A stretch of 64,000 nucleotides of DNA from Streptomyces sp. TN58 (GTDB lineage: Bacteria; Actinomycetota; Actinomycetes; Streptomycetales; Streptomycetaceae), in NCBI RefSeq assembly GCF_001941845.1, contig NZ_CP018870.1:6362001-6426000 (forward strand). Direction: 5' to 3'. Both the position numbers and the translations under genes were made by a program. The notes below the pieces were generated by a model, which was not told the origin of the DNA, made no database searches, and saw nothing but the letters and a program-made list of their open reading frames with translations. Shown one piece after another: positions 29,454 to 38,996 of the stretch. How positions within the stretch are numbered: the stretch's first letter is position 1; every line of letters begins with the position of its first letter.

Positions 29454-30014
29454 ATGAGTGCGTATGGGGTGGTGGGGGCGCGCCCCCGCCTGTCGGCGGA
29501 GCTGACCGGGGCGGAACTGCTGCGCTGGTACTGGACCCTGGCCGAACTGAGCTGCCTGGCGCGGCAGATGGGTGTGCCGGTGCGGGGCGGCAAGGCCGCC
29601 CTCACCGCCCGGCTCGCCGCGGCACTCGACGGCCGCCCCGAGCCCGAACCGGCCCCCGCGGCACCCCGCCGCGCGGGTCGGCAGCTCGCCGCCCCCGTCG
29701 ACGGGACCACGGTGATCCCGCCGGGGCAGCGCTGCAGCCAGGTGCTGCGTGAGTACTTCGTCCGCGAGATCGGCCCGGGCTTCCACTTCGACGCCTTCAT
29801 GCGGGAGTACGTCGCCGGCCACGCCGGGCACACCCTCGCCGAGGCCGTCGAACACTGGCACGCGACCCGGGCCCGGGCGGCCGAACCGCAGGAGGTCGGC
29901 GCCCAGTTCGAGTTCAACCGCTTCCTGCGCGACTGGCACGCCCGCCACCCCGGCGGTACCCGTGCCGAAGCCCTGGCCGCCTGGCGCACCCACAGGGCCC
30001 GCCCCCGAGGCTGA
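29454..30014 (+). CDS. SAP/DUF6434 domain protein
   Basis: 186 residues, soluble and basic. The N-terminal ~65 residues form a SAP-like helix-extended loop-helix (LLRWYWTLAELSCLARQMGVPVRGGKAALTARLAAAL), a fold that can bind DNA. The C-terminal part has two similar helical segments, FHFDAFMREYVAGHAGHTLAEAVEHWHATR and FEFNRFLRDWHARHPGGTRAEALAAWRTHR, the DUF6434 pattern, which looks like an internal duplication. Start ATG 29454. It is convergent with the DHFR-like gene 5 bp downstream. Function unknown; DNA binding is inference. Confidence 0.78.
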   Translation: MSAYGVVGARPRLSAELTGAELLRWYWTLAELSCLARQMGVPVRGGKAALTARLAAALDGRPEPEPAPAAPRRAGRQLAAPVDGTTVIPPGQRCSQVLREYFVREIGPGFHFDAFMREYVAGHAGHTLAEAVEHWHATRARAAEPQEVGAQFEFNRFLRDWHARHPGGTRAEALAAWRTHRARPRG

Positions 30015-30019
30015 CACCC

Positions 30020-30583
30020 TCAGGGACGCCCGTAGCGCAGTTCGACGACACCGTTGCCGAAGGTGCGGCTGCTCTCCAGGCGCAGCGGCACCACACCGCT
30101 GTCGGCGGGAGGGAAGAGGGGCTTGCCGCGGCCGATCCGGACCGGGTGCACCAGGATCCGGTAGCCGTCCACCAGGTCCTGGCGCAGGAAGGAGGCGGCG
30201 AGGTCCGCGCCGCCCAGCACGAGGTCGCCTCCGGGAGCCGCCTTGAGGGCGGCGACCTCCTCCGGCACCACGTCCCGTACGACGGTGGTGTTCCAGTCGG
30301 CGTGCTCCAGGGTGCGCGAGTAGACGTACTTCGGCATGGACCGCCAGATCTCGGCGAACTCCGCCTCGGGGCCGGAGCTCGCGGGGTCGGCGTCGGCCGT
30401 CGGCCAGTAGTCCGCCATCAGCTGGTGGGTGACGCGACCGGACAGGAAAGCGCCCATCCGCCGGAGTTCGTCATTGAGGTACTGGTGCAGCTCCTCGTCG
30501 ACGACGTGCCAGTCGATCTGCCGTTCGGGGCCCTCGATGTAGCCGTCCAGGGACACCGTGCTCATGAGGATGATCTTCCGCAT
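30020..30583 (-). CDS. Dihydrofolate reductase family protein (RibD C-terminal-like)
   Basis: 187 residues from ATG 30583. MRKIILMSTVSLDGYIEGP and the block with LVLGGADLAASFLRQDLVDGYRILVHPVRIGRGKPLF are the NADPH-binding pattern of the RibD-C/DHFR-like superfamily found in many stand-alone actinobacterial proteins. The family is structurally related to DHFR and the riboflavin-pathway reductase, but these solo versions rarely have a known substrate. It is divergent from the acyl-CoA hydrolase gene with only 36 bp between starts, so the two promoters must overlap. Confidence 0.85.
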   Translation of the reverse strand: MRKIILMSTVSLDGYIEGPERQIDWHVVDEELHQYLNDELRRMGAFLSGRVTHQLMADYWPTADADPASSGPEAEFAEIWRSMPKYVYSRTLEHADWNTTVVRDVVPEEVAALKAAPGGDLVLGGADLAASFLRQDLVDGYRILVHPVRIGRGKPLFPPADSGVVPLRLESSRTFGNGVVELRYGRP

Positions 30584-30619
30584 ACCGCCCCACCCTACGC
30601 CGCGGACATACTGGTCGCC

Positions 30620-31693
30620 GTGAAGACCGAACCCGAGACCGATACCCACGGCCCCTCCGGCGACACCGTCCTGTTCCACGTCGACGGCCGGACCGGCGTG
30701 GTCACCCTCAACCGCCCGCGCGCCCTCAACGCCCTCACCCACCCCATGGTGCTGCGGATCGCCGAGGCCCTCGACGCCTGGGCGGTCGATCCCGCGGTCG
30801 GGCAGGTCCTGATCCGCGGAGCGGGGGAGCGCGGGCTGTGCGCGGGCGGCGACATCCGGGCCATCCACGACGACGCCAGGGCCGGCGGTAACGCCTCCGC
30901 CGCCTTCTGGCGTGACGAGTACCGGCTCAACGCCCGCATCGCCCGTTACCCCAAGCCGTACACCGCCCTCATGGACGGCATCGTCATGGGCGGCGGCGTC
31001 GGCCTCTCCGCGCACGGGAGCGTCCGCGTCGTCACCGAACGCTCCCGCGTCGCCATGCCGGAGACCGGTATCGGCTTCGTCCCGGACGTCGGCGGAACCT
31101 GGCTGCTCGGCCGCGCCCCCGGCCGGCTCGGCACCCATCTCGCGCTCACCGGGACCGCCGTGGGTGCCGCGGACGCGCTGCTCTGCGGGCTCGCCGACCA
31201 CTTCGTACCCGCCGCGCGGCTGCCGGAGCTGACCGCCGCCCTGGCCGCGGCCCCCGCCGCCGAGGTGCTGCCGCGGTACGCCGCCACCCCCGCCCCCGGG
31301 GTGCTCGCCGACGGACGGCCCTGGATCGACCACTGCTACGCGGCCGACACGGTCGAGGAGATCGTCGAGCGGCTGCTCGGCCGGGACGAGCCGGCCGCCA
31401 AGGAGGCCGCCGAGACGCTCCTGGCGAAGTCCCCGACCGCGCTGAAGGCCACCCTCGCCGCTGTGCGCCGGGCCGCCGCCCTCGGCACGCTGGAGGCGGT
31501 GCTCACCCAGGAGTACCGGGTCTCCTGCAACGCGCTCACCACGCCCGACCTGGTGGAAGGCATCCGGGCCCAGGTCGTCGACAAGGACCGCGCACCGCGC
31601 TGGTCCCCGCCGACCCTGGCCGAGGTCACCGAAGCCGACGTGGAGCGCTTCTTCGCCCCCCTCGGCGACGACCGCGAACTGCGCCTCGCCTAG
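30620..31693 (+). CDS. 3-hydroxyisobutyryl-CoA hydrolase (crotonase superfamily)
   Basis: 357 residues from GTG 30620. Crotonase fold: the oxyanion loops are GERGLCAGGDIRAI and DGIVMGGGVGLSAHGS. The diagnostic MPETGIGFVPDVGGTWLLGR carries the Glu and Asp used by 3-hydroxyisobutyryl-CoA hydrolases instead of the hydratase glutamates. The C-terminal ~130 residues (KSPTALKATLAAVRRA; LTQEYRVSCNAL; VEGIRAQVVDKDRAPRW) are the extra region that separates this enzyme from plain enoyl-CoA hydratases. It frees 3-hydroxyisobutyrate from its CoA ester in valine breakdown. No other valine-pathway gene is adjacent. Confidence 0.88.
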   Translation: MKTEPETDTHGPSGDTVLFHVDGRTGVVTLNRPRALNALTHPMVLRIAEALDAWAVDPAVGQVLIRGAGERGLCAGGDIRAIHDDARAGGNASAAFWRDEYRLNARIARYPKPYTALMDGIVMGGGVGLSAHGSVRVVTERSRVAMPETGIGFVPDVGGTWLLGRAPGRLGTHLALTGTAVGAADALLCGLADHFVPAARLPELTAALAAAPAAEVLPRYAATPAPGVLADGRPWIDHCYAADTVEEIVERLLGRDEPAAKEAAETLLAKSPTALKATLAAVRRAAALGTLEAVLTQEYRVSCNALTTPDLVEGIRAQVVDKDRAPRWSPPTLAEVTEADVERFFAPLGDDRELRLA

Positions 31694-31782
31694 GGCCTGT
31701 ATCGAGTTGCCCCGCGGCGTCGCGGGGCCCGGCGCGCCCGCCCTCACGGGCGGCCGACGCCACCTTGACGACACCCCTAGGG
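31691..31782. repeat. Intergenic TIR element related to those at 19630 and 34997
   Basis: A 92-bp block from the hydrolase stop codon to CCCCTAGGG. Its left end AGGGCCTGTATCGAGTTG matches the element at 34997 almost exactly. Its right end (CCGCCC-TCAC-GGGCGG hairpin, then CGACGCCACCTTGACGACAC) is homologous to the right end of the element at 19630. The termini form an imperfect inverted repeat. Confidence 0.68.
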
Positions 31783-31802
31783 CTGTCCGCGCGGACGGGG
31801 GA

Positions 31803-31832
31803 GGGGGCGGGACCGGTGCCGGTCCCGCCCCC
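31803..31832. terminator. Terminator at the 3' end of the UvrA-like gene
   Basis: A 14-bp perfect stem GGGGGCGGGACCGG/CCGGTCCCGCCCCC with a 2-nt turn, 11 bp beyond the UvrA-like stop codon and downstream of the convergent hydrolase gene. Confidence 0.75.
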
Positions 31833-31842
31833 GTCCGTGCCG

Positions 31843-34107
<2,265 letters not shown>

Positions 34108-34143
34108 GGAACTCCTCTGGGTGCGGCGTTTCGGCTGACTCTC

Positions 34144-34180
34144 TACGCTGTACTTTATACGTTGTACTCTGTACGTTGTA
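34144..34180. promoter_or_regulatory. Three 14-bp-spaced operator repeats between UvrA-like and TetR genes
   Basis: TACGCTGTA (34144), TACGTTGTA (34158) and TACGTTGTA (34172) recur with an exact 14-bp period in an AT-rich spacer between the divergent starts. It is a likely binding array for the adjacent TetR regulator covering both promoters. Confidence 0.7.
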
Positions 34181-34212
34181 GTCAATTATCGGCGAAGTTC
34201 GGAGGCCGGGAC

Positions 34213-34998
34213 ATGGCGAAGGACCGGAGCGGGGCGGGGGATCCCGTACGCACCCTGGAGCTGCTGTGGCGGGCGACCGGGCAGGCTGCGACGCAGCCCG
34301 GCCGGCGCGGCCCCCGGCAGGGCCTGAGCGTGGACGCCGTCGTCGGGGCCGCGACCGCCCTCGCCGACGGCGAGGGCCTGGACGCGCTCACCATGCGGGC
34401 GCTGGCCCAGCGGCTCGGCGTGACACCGATGACCGTCTACACGTACGTCCCCGGCAAGGCCGAGCTGCTCGACCTGATGCTCGACGACGCCTACCTGCGC
34501 ATGGAACGCAGGCCGGCCGGTCCGGCGGAGCCCTGGCAGGTCCGCGTCGCCCGGGTGGCCGAGGACAACCGCGACCTCATGGTCCGCCACCCCTGGATCG
34601 CGGACCTCGCCGTCACCCGCCCCCCGCTGGGCCCCGGAGTGATCGGGAAGTACGACCACGAGCTGGCGGCCTTCGAGGGGATCGGGCTCACCGACACCGA
34701 GATGGACGCCGCCCTGACCCACCTGCTGGGCTTCGTCCACGCCAACGCCCTGGCCGCGGCCGACGACGCCGATCACAACAGCCGCCAGAGCCAGGAGGAC
34801 TGGTGGGCCGTCAGCGCCCCCCTGCTGGAACGGAACTTGGACCCCGGCCGCTATCCCCTCGCCGACCGCGTCGGCACCGCGGTCGCCGGCTACCACCCCC
34901 AGACCATCTGGTCCTTCGGCCTCCAGTGCATCCTGGACGGCCTTGCCCACCGCCTCGCCACCCGTACCGCTCCGCGGACGCCGACGGACAACGCCTAG
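34213..34998 (+). CDS. TetR/AcrR family regulator
   Basis: 261 residues from ATG 34213, with GGAGG 7 nt upstream. The helix-turn-helix lies about 40-85 (ALTMRALAQRLGVTPMTVYTYVPGKAELLDLMLDDAYL), preceded by an unusually long basic N-terminal arm. The C-terminal domain (HPWIADLAVTRPPLGPG; LLGFVHANALAAAD; LQCILDGLAHRL) resembles the tetracycline-repressor-type ligand domain. Divergent to the UvrA-like gene across 105 bp that hold three operator-like repeats, so it most likely represses that gene and itself until a ligand binds. A TIR element starts inside its last codon. Confidence 0.88.
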   Translation: MAKDRSGAGDPVRTLELLWRATGQAATQPGRRGPRQGLSVDAVVGAATALADGEGLDALTMRALAQRLGVTPMTVYTYVPGKAELLDLMLDDAYLRMERRPAGPAEPWQVRVARVAEDNRDLMVRHPWIADLAVTRPPLGPGVIGKYDHELAAFEGIGLTDTEMDAALTHLLGFVHANALAAADDADHNSRQSQEDWWAVSAPLLERNLDPGRYPLADRVGTAVAGYHPQTIWSFGLQCILDGLAHRLATRTAPRTPTDNA

Positions 34999-35041
34999 GG
35001 TCTGTATCGAGTTGCGCCGCGGGGCAACTCGATACGGACCC
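34997..35041. repeat. Short hairpin element sharing its end with the 31691 element
   Basis: GGGTCTGTATCGAGTTGC (34998-35015) pairs with GCAACTCGATACGGACCC (35024-35041), an 18-bp stem with one mismatch and an 8-nt loop. It resembles two opposed copies of the left end of the 31691 element. It may also serve as the tetR terminator. Confidence 0.72.
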
Positions 35042-35127
35042 CAGTGCTGTGGCCGCAAGGGTTCACCGGGGCGCGGTGTCCGGTACGGCACCGCGCCCCG
35101 GTGAACCCTTTCCGGCCACAGCACTGG
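35041..35127. repeat. 87-nt near-perfect long inverted repeat
   Basis: The 38-nt left arm beginning CCAGTGCTGTGGCCG and the 39-nt right arm ending CGGCCACAGCACTGG pair except for one indel/mismatch, around a 10-nt loop. It starts where the previous hairpin ends. Two smaller palindromes follow: AGGTCG-T-CGACCT (35128-35140) and CCTCCCCC-GTGC-GGGGGAGG (35138-35157). Confidence 0.85.
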
Positions 35128-35212
35128 AGGTCGTCGACCTCCCCCGTGCGGGGGAGGGGGATCGTTCCGGCGGCCGACGCCGCCCCGCCGCGGTCGATGC
35201 GACGTTCAGAAC

Positions 35213-36286
35213 ATGACCAGTGCTGAACGGACGGTGCGGGCGCCTCGGAGCGCCCGGTGGCAGGGGTGGCCGCGCTGGGTGGCCCGGGCGACGGTGGTGT
35301 GGGGGGTGCTGTACGCGGGCTTCGGCCTGGGGTGCGCGCTGACCGGGACCACTCTGCGCTACCACGGCGGTGGCCCAGGGGCCTCGTGGCCGGGCTGGGC
35401 GGTCATGACGGTGGGTGTGTCCGCGGCGGCGGTCAGCGGGGCCGTGGCGGTGTACGGACTGCGGCCGGCGCTACGGGTGCTGCTCCTGGCGGCCTGCGTC
35501 CTGGCCGGAATCACCGCGTTCAGCCTGCTGATGGATGTGATCACGCTGATGGTGGGCCAGGGCGTGGACAGTCCGGCCTCCACCGCGAACAAGGCCCTCT
35601 CGGCGGTCGGAGCGGTCCTGCTCGCGGCCACGGCCCGGTCCGACCGGCCATCCGCAGGTACTGCCGTACGGGCGCCGTCCGCCGCACCGCGGAGCATCCA
35701 ACTCGCCGCCTGGGCCGGGACGCTGGCTTTCGTCCCGTACGCGGCGATGAAGCTGGTCTGGGCGTTCGGCGGCACGTTCGCGGGGATCACCGGCGAGGAG
35801 ATGCTCGCGGTCTCGGAGCGGAACGGCGCCTCGGGGCTCTTCCTCACGCTGGAGTCCTGGGGCCTGGACCCCTCCGCGCTGCTGGCCGGGCTCGGCGTGT
35901 TCCTGCTGTGGGGCCTGGTCCGCCCGTGGGGGCAGGTCTTCCCCCGCTGGACGCCGTTCCTGCGCGGCCGACGGGTGCCGCGCCGGCTCCCGCTCGTCCC
36001 GGCCCTGCTGGGGGCCGCCACGCTCGCCCCGTACGGCGTCGTGGGCATCGGATACCTGCTCCTGGCCACGTCCGGAGCAGTGACGATGCGGCCCGGCGAC
36101 TTCCACTCTCCGGACGACGCGCTGCTGGTCGGCTGGATCGGCATGGTCGCCTTCGCCGTCTACGGGGTCGCCCTGACCCTCGCGGCCCGCTCGTACTGGC
36201 TCCGCACGCGCCCCCCTCACCGGCCGCCCGCCGACGCGGGGCTGCGCTGTGGTGGACCGTGGGACCGGACGGCGAACTCGCCGTGA
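35213..36286 (+). CDS. Polytopic membrane protein of unknown function
   Basis: 357 residues from ATG 35213. Eight or so hydrophobic segments are visible (for example VVWGVLYAGFGLGCALTG near 30, VMTVGVSAAAVSGAVAVYG, VLLLAACVLAGITAFSLLM, LVPALLGAATLAPYGVVGIGYLLL). No transporter, enzyme or sensor motif is recognised. The tail after about residue 330 is Pro/Arg-rich and may be non-structural. It lies downstream of a dense block of palindromes (34998-35157) that may control its transcription. A DUF6924 gene follows 45 bp later on the same strand. Confidence 0.7.
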   Translation: MTSAERTVRAPRSARWQGWPRWVARATVVWGVLYAGFGLGCALTGTTLRYHGGGPGASWPGWAVMTVGVSAAAVSGAVAVYGLRPALRVLLLAACVLAGITAFSLLMDVITLMVGQGVDSPASTANKALSAVGAVLLAATARSDRPSAGTAVRAPSAAPRSIQLAAWAGTLAFVPYAAMKLVWAFGGTFAGITGEEMLAVSERNGASGLFLTLESWGLDPSALLAGLGVFLLWGLVRPWGQVFPRWTPFLRGRRVPRRLPLVPALLGAATLAPYGVVGIGYLLLATSGAVTMRPGDFHSPDDALLVGWIGMVAFAVYGVALTLAARSYWLRTRPPHRPPADAGLRCGGPWDRTANSP

Positions 36287-36331
36287 TGCTGGTCCAGGGT
36301 CGATGTCGGTGTCCGGTGAGAGGATCGCCGG

Positions 36332-36754
36332 ATGCCTCTGCCTCAGTCTGATGATCTGACCTCGCTGGTCCTGCGTGCCGACTTCGGTGACGAGGGGGCC
36401 TGGGACGCGGTCCGAGCCGCACTCGACGCGGCCGACGAGTATTCCCATGCCACGTATGCCAGCGAGCCTCGCTTTGCCGGCGTGGGGGTTCAGGCCCTGG
36501 TGGCCGAGGAGGCTGCCGCGGACGAAGACGAGCAGATCGGCTACCTGTTCCTGGCGGACGCGGTCTCGATGAAGGAGCCGGGCCATCCGCTCCTGGCCGT
36601 GGACCTCTCGGACGAGCCCGGGCGGACGTTCAGGGTCCCCGCCCGGTGGTTCCCCGACGTCTCGGCCAACCTCAGCCTCGCCAACATGGACTTCGCGGAG
36701 TTCGCCGACGCCGCTGACGGATCAGGGACCTTCCGCGGCTTCGAACAGGGCTGA
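36332..36754 (+). CDS. DUF6924 domain protein
   Basis: 140 residues, small and acidic. The opening LPQSDDLTSLVLRADFGDEGAWDAVRAAL, the middle YLFLADAVSMKEPGHPLLAVDLSDEPGRTFRVP and the end NLSLANMDFAEFADAADGSGTFRGF match the actinobacterial DUF6924 family, proteins of unknown role often found near variable or immunity-like loci. No signal or membrane segment. Start ATG 36332. It is convergent with the SDR gene, with 56 bp between stops. Confidence 0.8.
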   Translation: MPLPQSDDLTSLVLRADFGDEGAWDAVRAALDAADEYSHATYASEPRFAGVGVQALVAEEAAADEDEQIGYLFLADAVSMKEPGHPLLAVDLSDEPGRTFRVPARWFPDVSANLSLANMDFAEFADAADGSGTFRGFEQG

Positions 36755-36810
36755 CACTTTCTCCTCGCCGCCCGTCCGGGCGCTGTGCTGCCAACGACCT
36801 CGGTGGGGCG

Positions 36811-37719
36811 TCAGCGGTAGCCGGTGGTGTCCGCCGGGCGGCCCGGGTCCTGGACCTCGACCATGTAGCGCCAGGCGTCCGGGCGGCTGCCGTCCAGGTC
36901 CGTGAAGCCGTAGACCTGCGCCAGGCGGCCGCTGGAGAGGGACGCGCCGTTCCAGCGGGACACCTCCGGGTCCGCGGCGAGGGCCGCTACCGCCCGGCCG
37001 ACGTACGCGGGGGTCTCGGAGATCGCGAAGTGCGGGACCGTGGCCAGCGCGTCCCGCCACGTCTCCTCCGTCACGCCGAAGGTGTCGAGCATCATCTCCG
37101 AGCGCAGCCAGCCCGGGGTCAGCGCGACCGCCGTCGCTCCGCGCGGGCCCAGCTCGTGCCCGAGCGCGAACGCCATGCGCAGCACCGAGGACTTGGCGAC
37201 GTCGTAGAAGAAGGAGACCCGGTAGCGGGACGCGTTGTAGTCGGCGGTGCCGTCCGTCATCTCCACCACCAGCCCACCCGGCTCCCGCAGCAGCAGCGGC
37301 ACCGCGAAATGACTGGTGATCGCATGCGTCTCCACCGCCAGCCGCATCAGCCGCAGCCCCTTGTCCAGATCGTGCTCCCAGACCGTGCTGTCCCACTCGA
37401 ACAGCAGCTCCCCGCCCCAGATGTCGTTGACCAGGACGTCCAGACGGCCCTGCTCGGCATCGATCCGCCCGACCAGGGCCTCGACCTGCGCCGGCACCAG
37501 ATGGTCGGCGACCACCGCGATTCCCCGGCCGCCCGCCGCGGTGACCAGTTCGGCGGTCTCCTCGATCGTCTCGGGACGGTCGTACTCCGAACGCCGCCCC
37601 CGGGTGCTGCGCCCCGACACGTACACCGTGGCGCCCTGCGCCCCCAACTGGACCGCGATGCCGCGGCCCGCGCCCCGCGTCGCCCCGGCCACGAGGGCCA
37701 CCCTGCCTTCGAGAGTCAT
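36811..37719 (-). CDS. SDR family oxidoreductase
   Basis: 302 residues. Cofactor loop VALVAGATRGAGRGIAVQLG, NADP-favouring SGRSTRGRRSEYDRP after strand 2, LDVLVNDIWGGE in place of NNAG, and active-site YDVAKSS (YxxxK). This is the longer SDR subgroup with an inserted segment after strand 2 that is common in Streptomyces. It starts 9 bp after the stop of the MFS transporter gene and is probably co-transcribed with it. Substrate unknown. Confidence 0.87.
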   Translation of the reverse strand: MTLEGRVALVAGATRGAGRGIAVQLGAQGATVYVSGRSTRGRRSEYDRPETIEETAELVTAAGGRGIAVVADHLVPAQVEALVGRIDAEQGRLDVLVNDIWGGELLFEWDSTVWEHDLDKGLRLMRLAVETHAITSHFAVPLLLREPGGLVVEMTDGTADYNASRYRVSFFYDVAKSSVLRMAFALGHELGPRGATAVALTPGWLRSEMMLDTFGVTEETWRDALATVPHFAISETPAYVGRAVAALAADPEVSRWNGASLSSGRLAQVYGFTDLDGSRPDAWRYMVEVQDPGRPADTTGYR

Positions 37720-37728
37720 ACGCCGACC

Positions 37729-38976
37729 CTACGACGCCCCGCCCGGCCGCAGCCCGCCGGACACGGAGACCAGTGCCAGCGCCAGCAGCAGCCCGCCCGC
37801 CGCCACACCCAGTGCCGGGTTCGGCCCCCACACCGTCCATGTCGCCCCGAACAGCAGCGACCCCGCGAACCGGGCGAGCGCCTGCGCCGTCTGCAGCACC
37901 GCCAGCCCCGTCGTGCGCAGTTCCGGCGGGAACAGCGGCCCGGCCGCGGCCATCAGCACCCCGTCGGTCGCCGCGTAGAACAGGCCGAGCGCGGCCGGCA
38001 CACCGACGACCAGCAGCGCCCCGGACGGCAGCGGCGCCAGGAGCAGCAGACAGGCGCCGAGCAGCAGTACGTGCCCGCCGGCGAAGACCCGGCCGCGCCC
38101 CACCCGGTCGGCGAGCCTGCCCACCGGCACCGCGCCGAGCAGGAACACCGCCGCCGTACCGACCGGCAGCAGCGGGAACCACACGGCCGGCAGCTCCAGC
38201 CGGCGCTGCAGCAGCAGGTAGAGGAAGGCGTCGCCGACGGTGAACAGCCCGAGCACGGCGGCCGTGAGGCACAGCCGCCGCAGGCCGGCGATCCGCAGGA
38301 GGGCGCGTACGGGCGGTGGGGCCGGGGACGGGGAGACCGCCGGCGCGGGGGCCTGCCGTACGAACAGGGCGAGCATCACCACGCCCAGGACGGCGACGCA
38401 GCAGCTCACCGTGAACACCGCCGCGTACCCGTCCACCGCCACCCACAGCACGCCGAAGGCGGCCAGCGGCCCCAGCAGCGCGCCCGCGGTGTCGAGCGCC
38501 CGGTGCACGCCGAACGCGCGGCCCTGCATCGCGGCCGGCACCGACAGCGAGATCAGTGCGTCGCGGGGGGCGGTGCGCAGCCCCTTGCCGGTCCGGTCGG
38601 CGGCCAGCACCGCCGCCACCGACCAGGGAGTGGTGACGGCGAGCAGGGCCGCCTTGCACGCCGCGGAGAGCGCGTACCCGGTGCCGGCGACGAGTTTGTG
38701 GCGGCGGGTCCGGTCGGAGATCCGGCCGCCTGCGAGGCGCAGCAGCGCGGTGGCGCCCTGGTGGAGACCGTCCAGGGCGCCGAAGGCGAGCGGGGACATG
38801 CCGAGTCCGGCCACCAGATACAGCGGCAGGACGGCGGTGACCATCTCCGCGGAGACGTCCGTGACCAGGCTGACCAGTCCGAGCGCGAACACCGTGCCGG
38901 GGACGGCCCGCAAGGGGCCGCTGGGGGCCGGGGTGTCCGCGGGGATGCCGGCGGCCCGGCTGGTCGACAGGTACAC
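37729..38976 (-). CDS. MFS transporter
   Basis: 415 residues from GTG 38976, with GGAGG 5 nt upstream. Twelve hydrophobic helices are likely. The first-loop motif GGRISDRTRRHKLVAGTG and the DRTGKGLRTAPRDALIS block after helix 4 are typical of a drug/metabolite exporter subgroup of the major facilitator superfamily. The second half repeats PVGRLADRVGRGRVF. It probably exports a small molecule by proton antiport. The SDR gene follows 9 bp downstream, suggesting one functional unit that modifies and moves the same compound (inference). Confidence 0.86.
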   Translation of the reverse strand: MYLSTSRAAGIPADTPAPSGPLRAVPGTVFALGLVSLVTDVSAEMVTAVLPLYLVAGLGMSPLAFGALDGLHQGATALLRLAGGRISDRTRRHKLVAGTGYALSAACKAALLAVTTPWSVAAVLAADRTGKGLRTAPRDALISLSVPAAMQGRAFGVHRALDTAGALLGPLAAFGVLWVAVDGYAAVFTVSCCVAVLGVVMLALFVRQAPAPAVSPSPAPPPVRALLRIAGLRRLCLTAAVLGLFTVGDAFLYLLLQRRLELPAVWFPLLPVGTAAVFLLGAVPVGRLADRVGRGRVFAGGHVLLLGACLLLLAPLPSGALLVVGVPAALGLFYAATDGVLMAAAGPLFPPELRTTGLAVLQTAQALARFAGSLLFGATWTVWGPNPALGVAAGGLLLALALVSVSGGLRPGGAS

Positions 38977-38996
38977 GGATGCCTCCGGGGGCCGGG

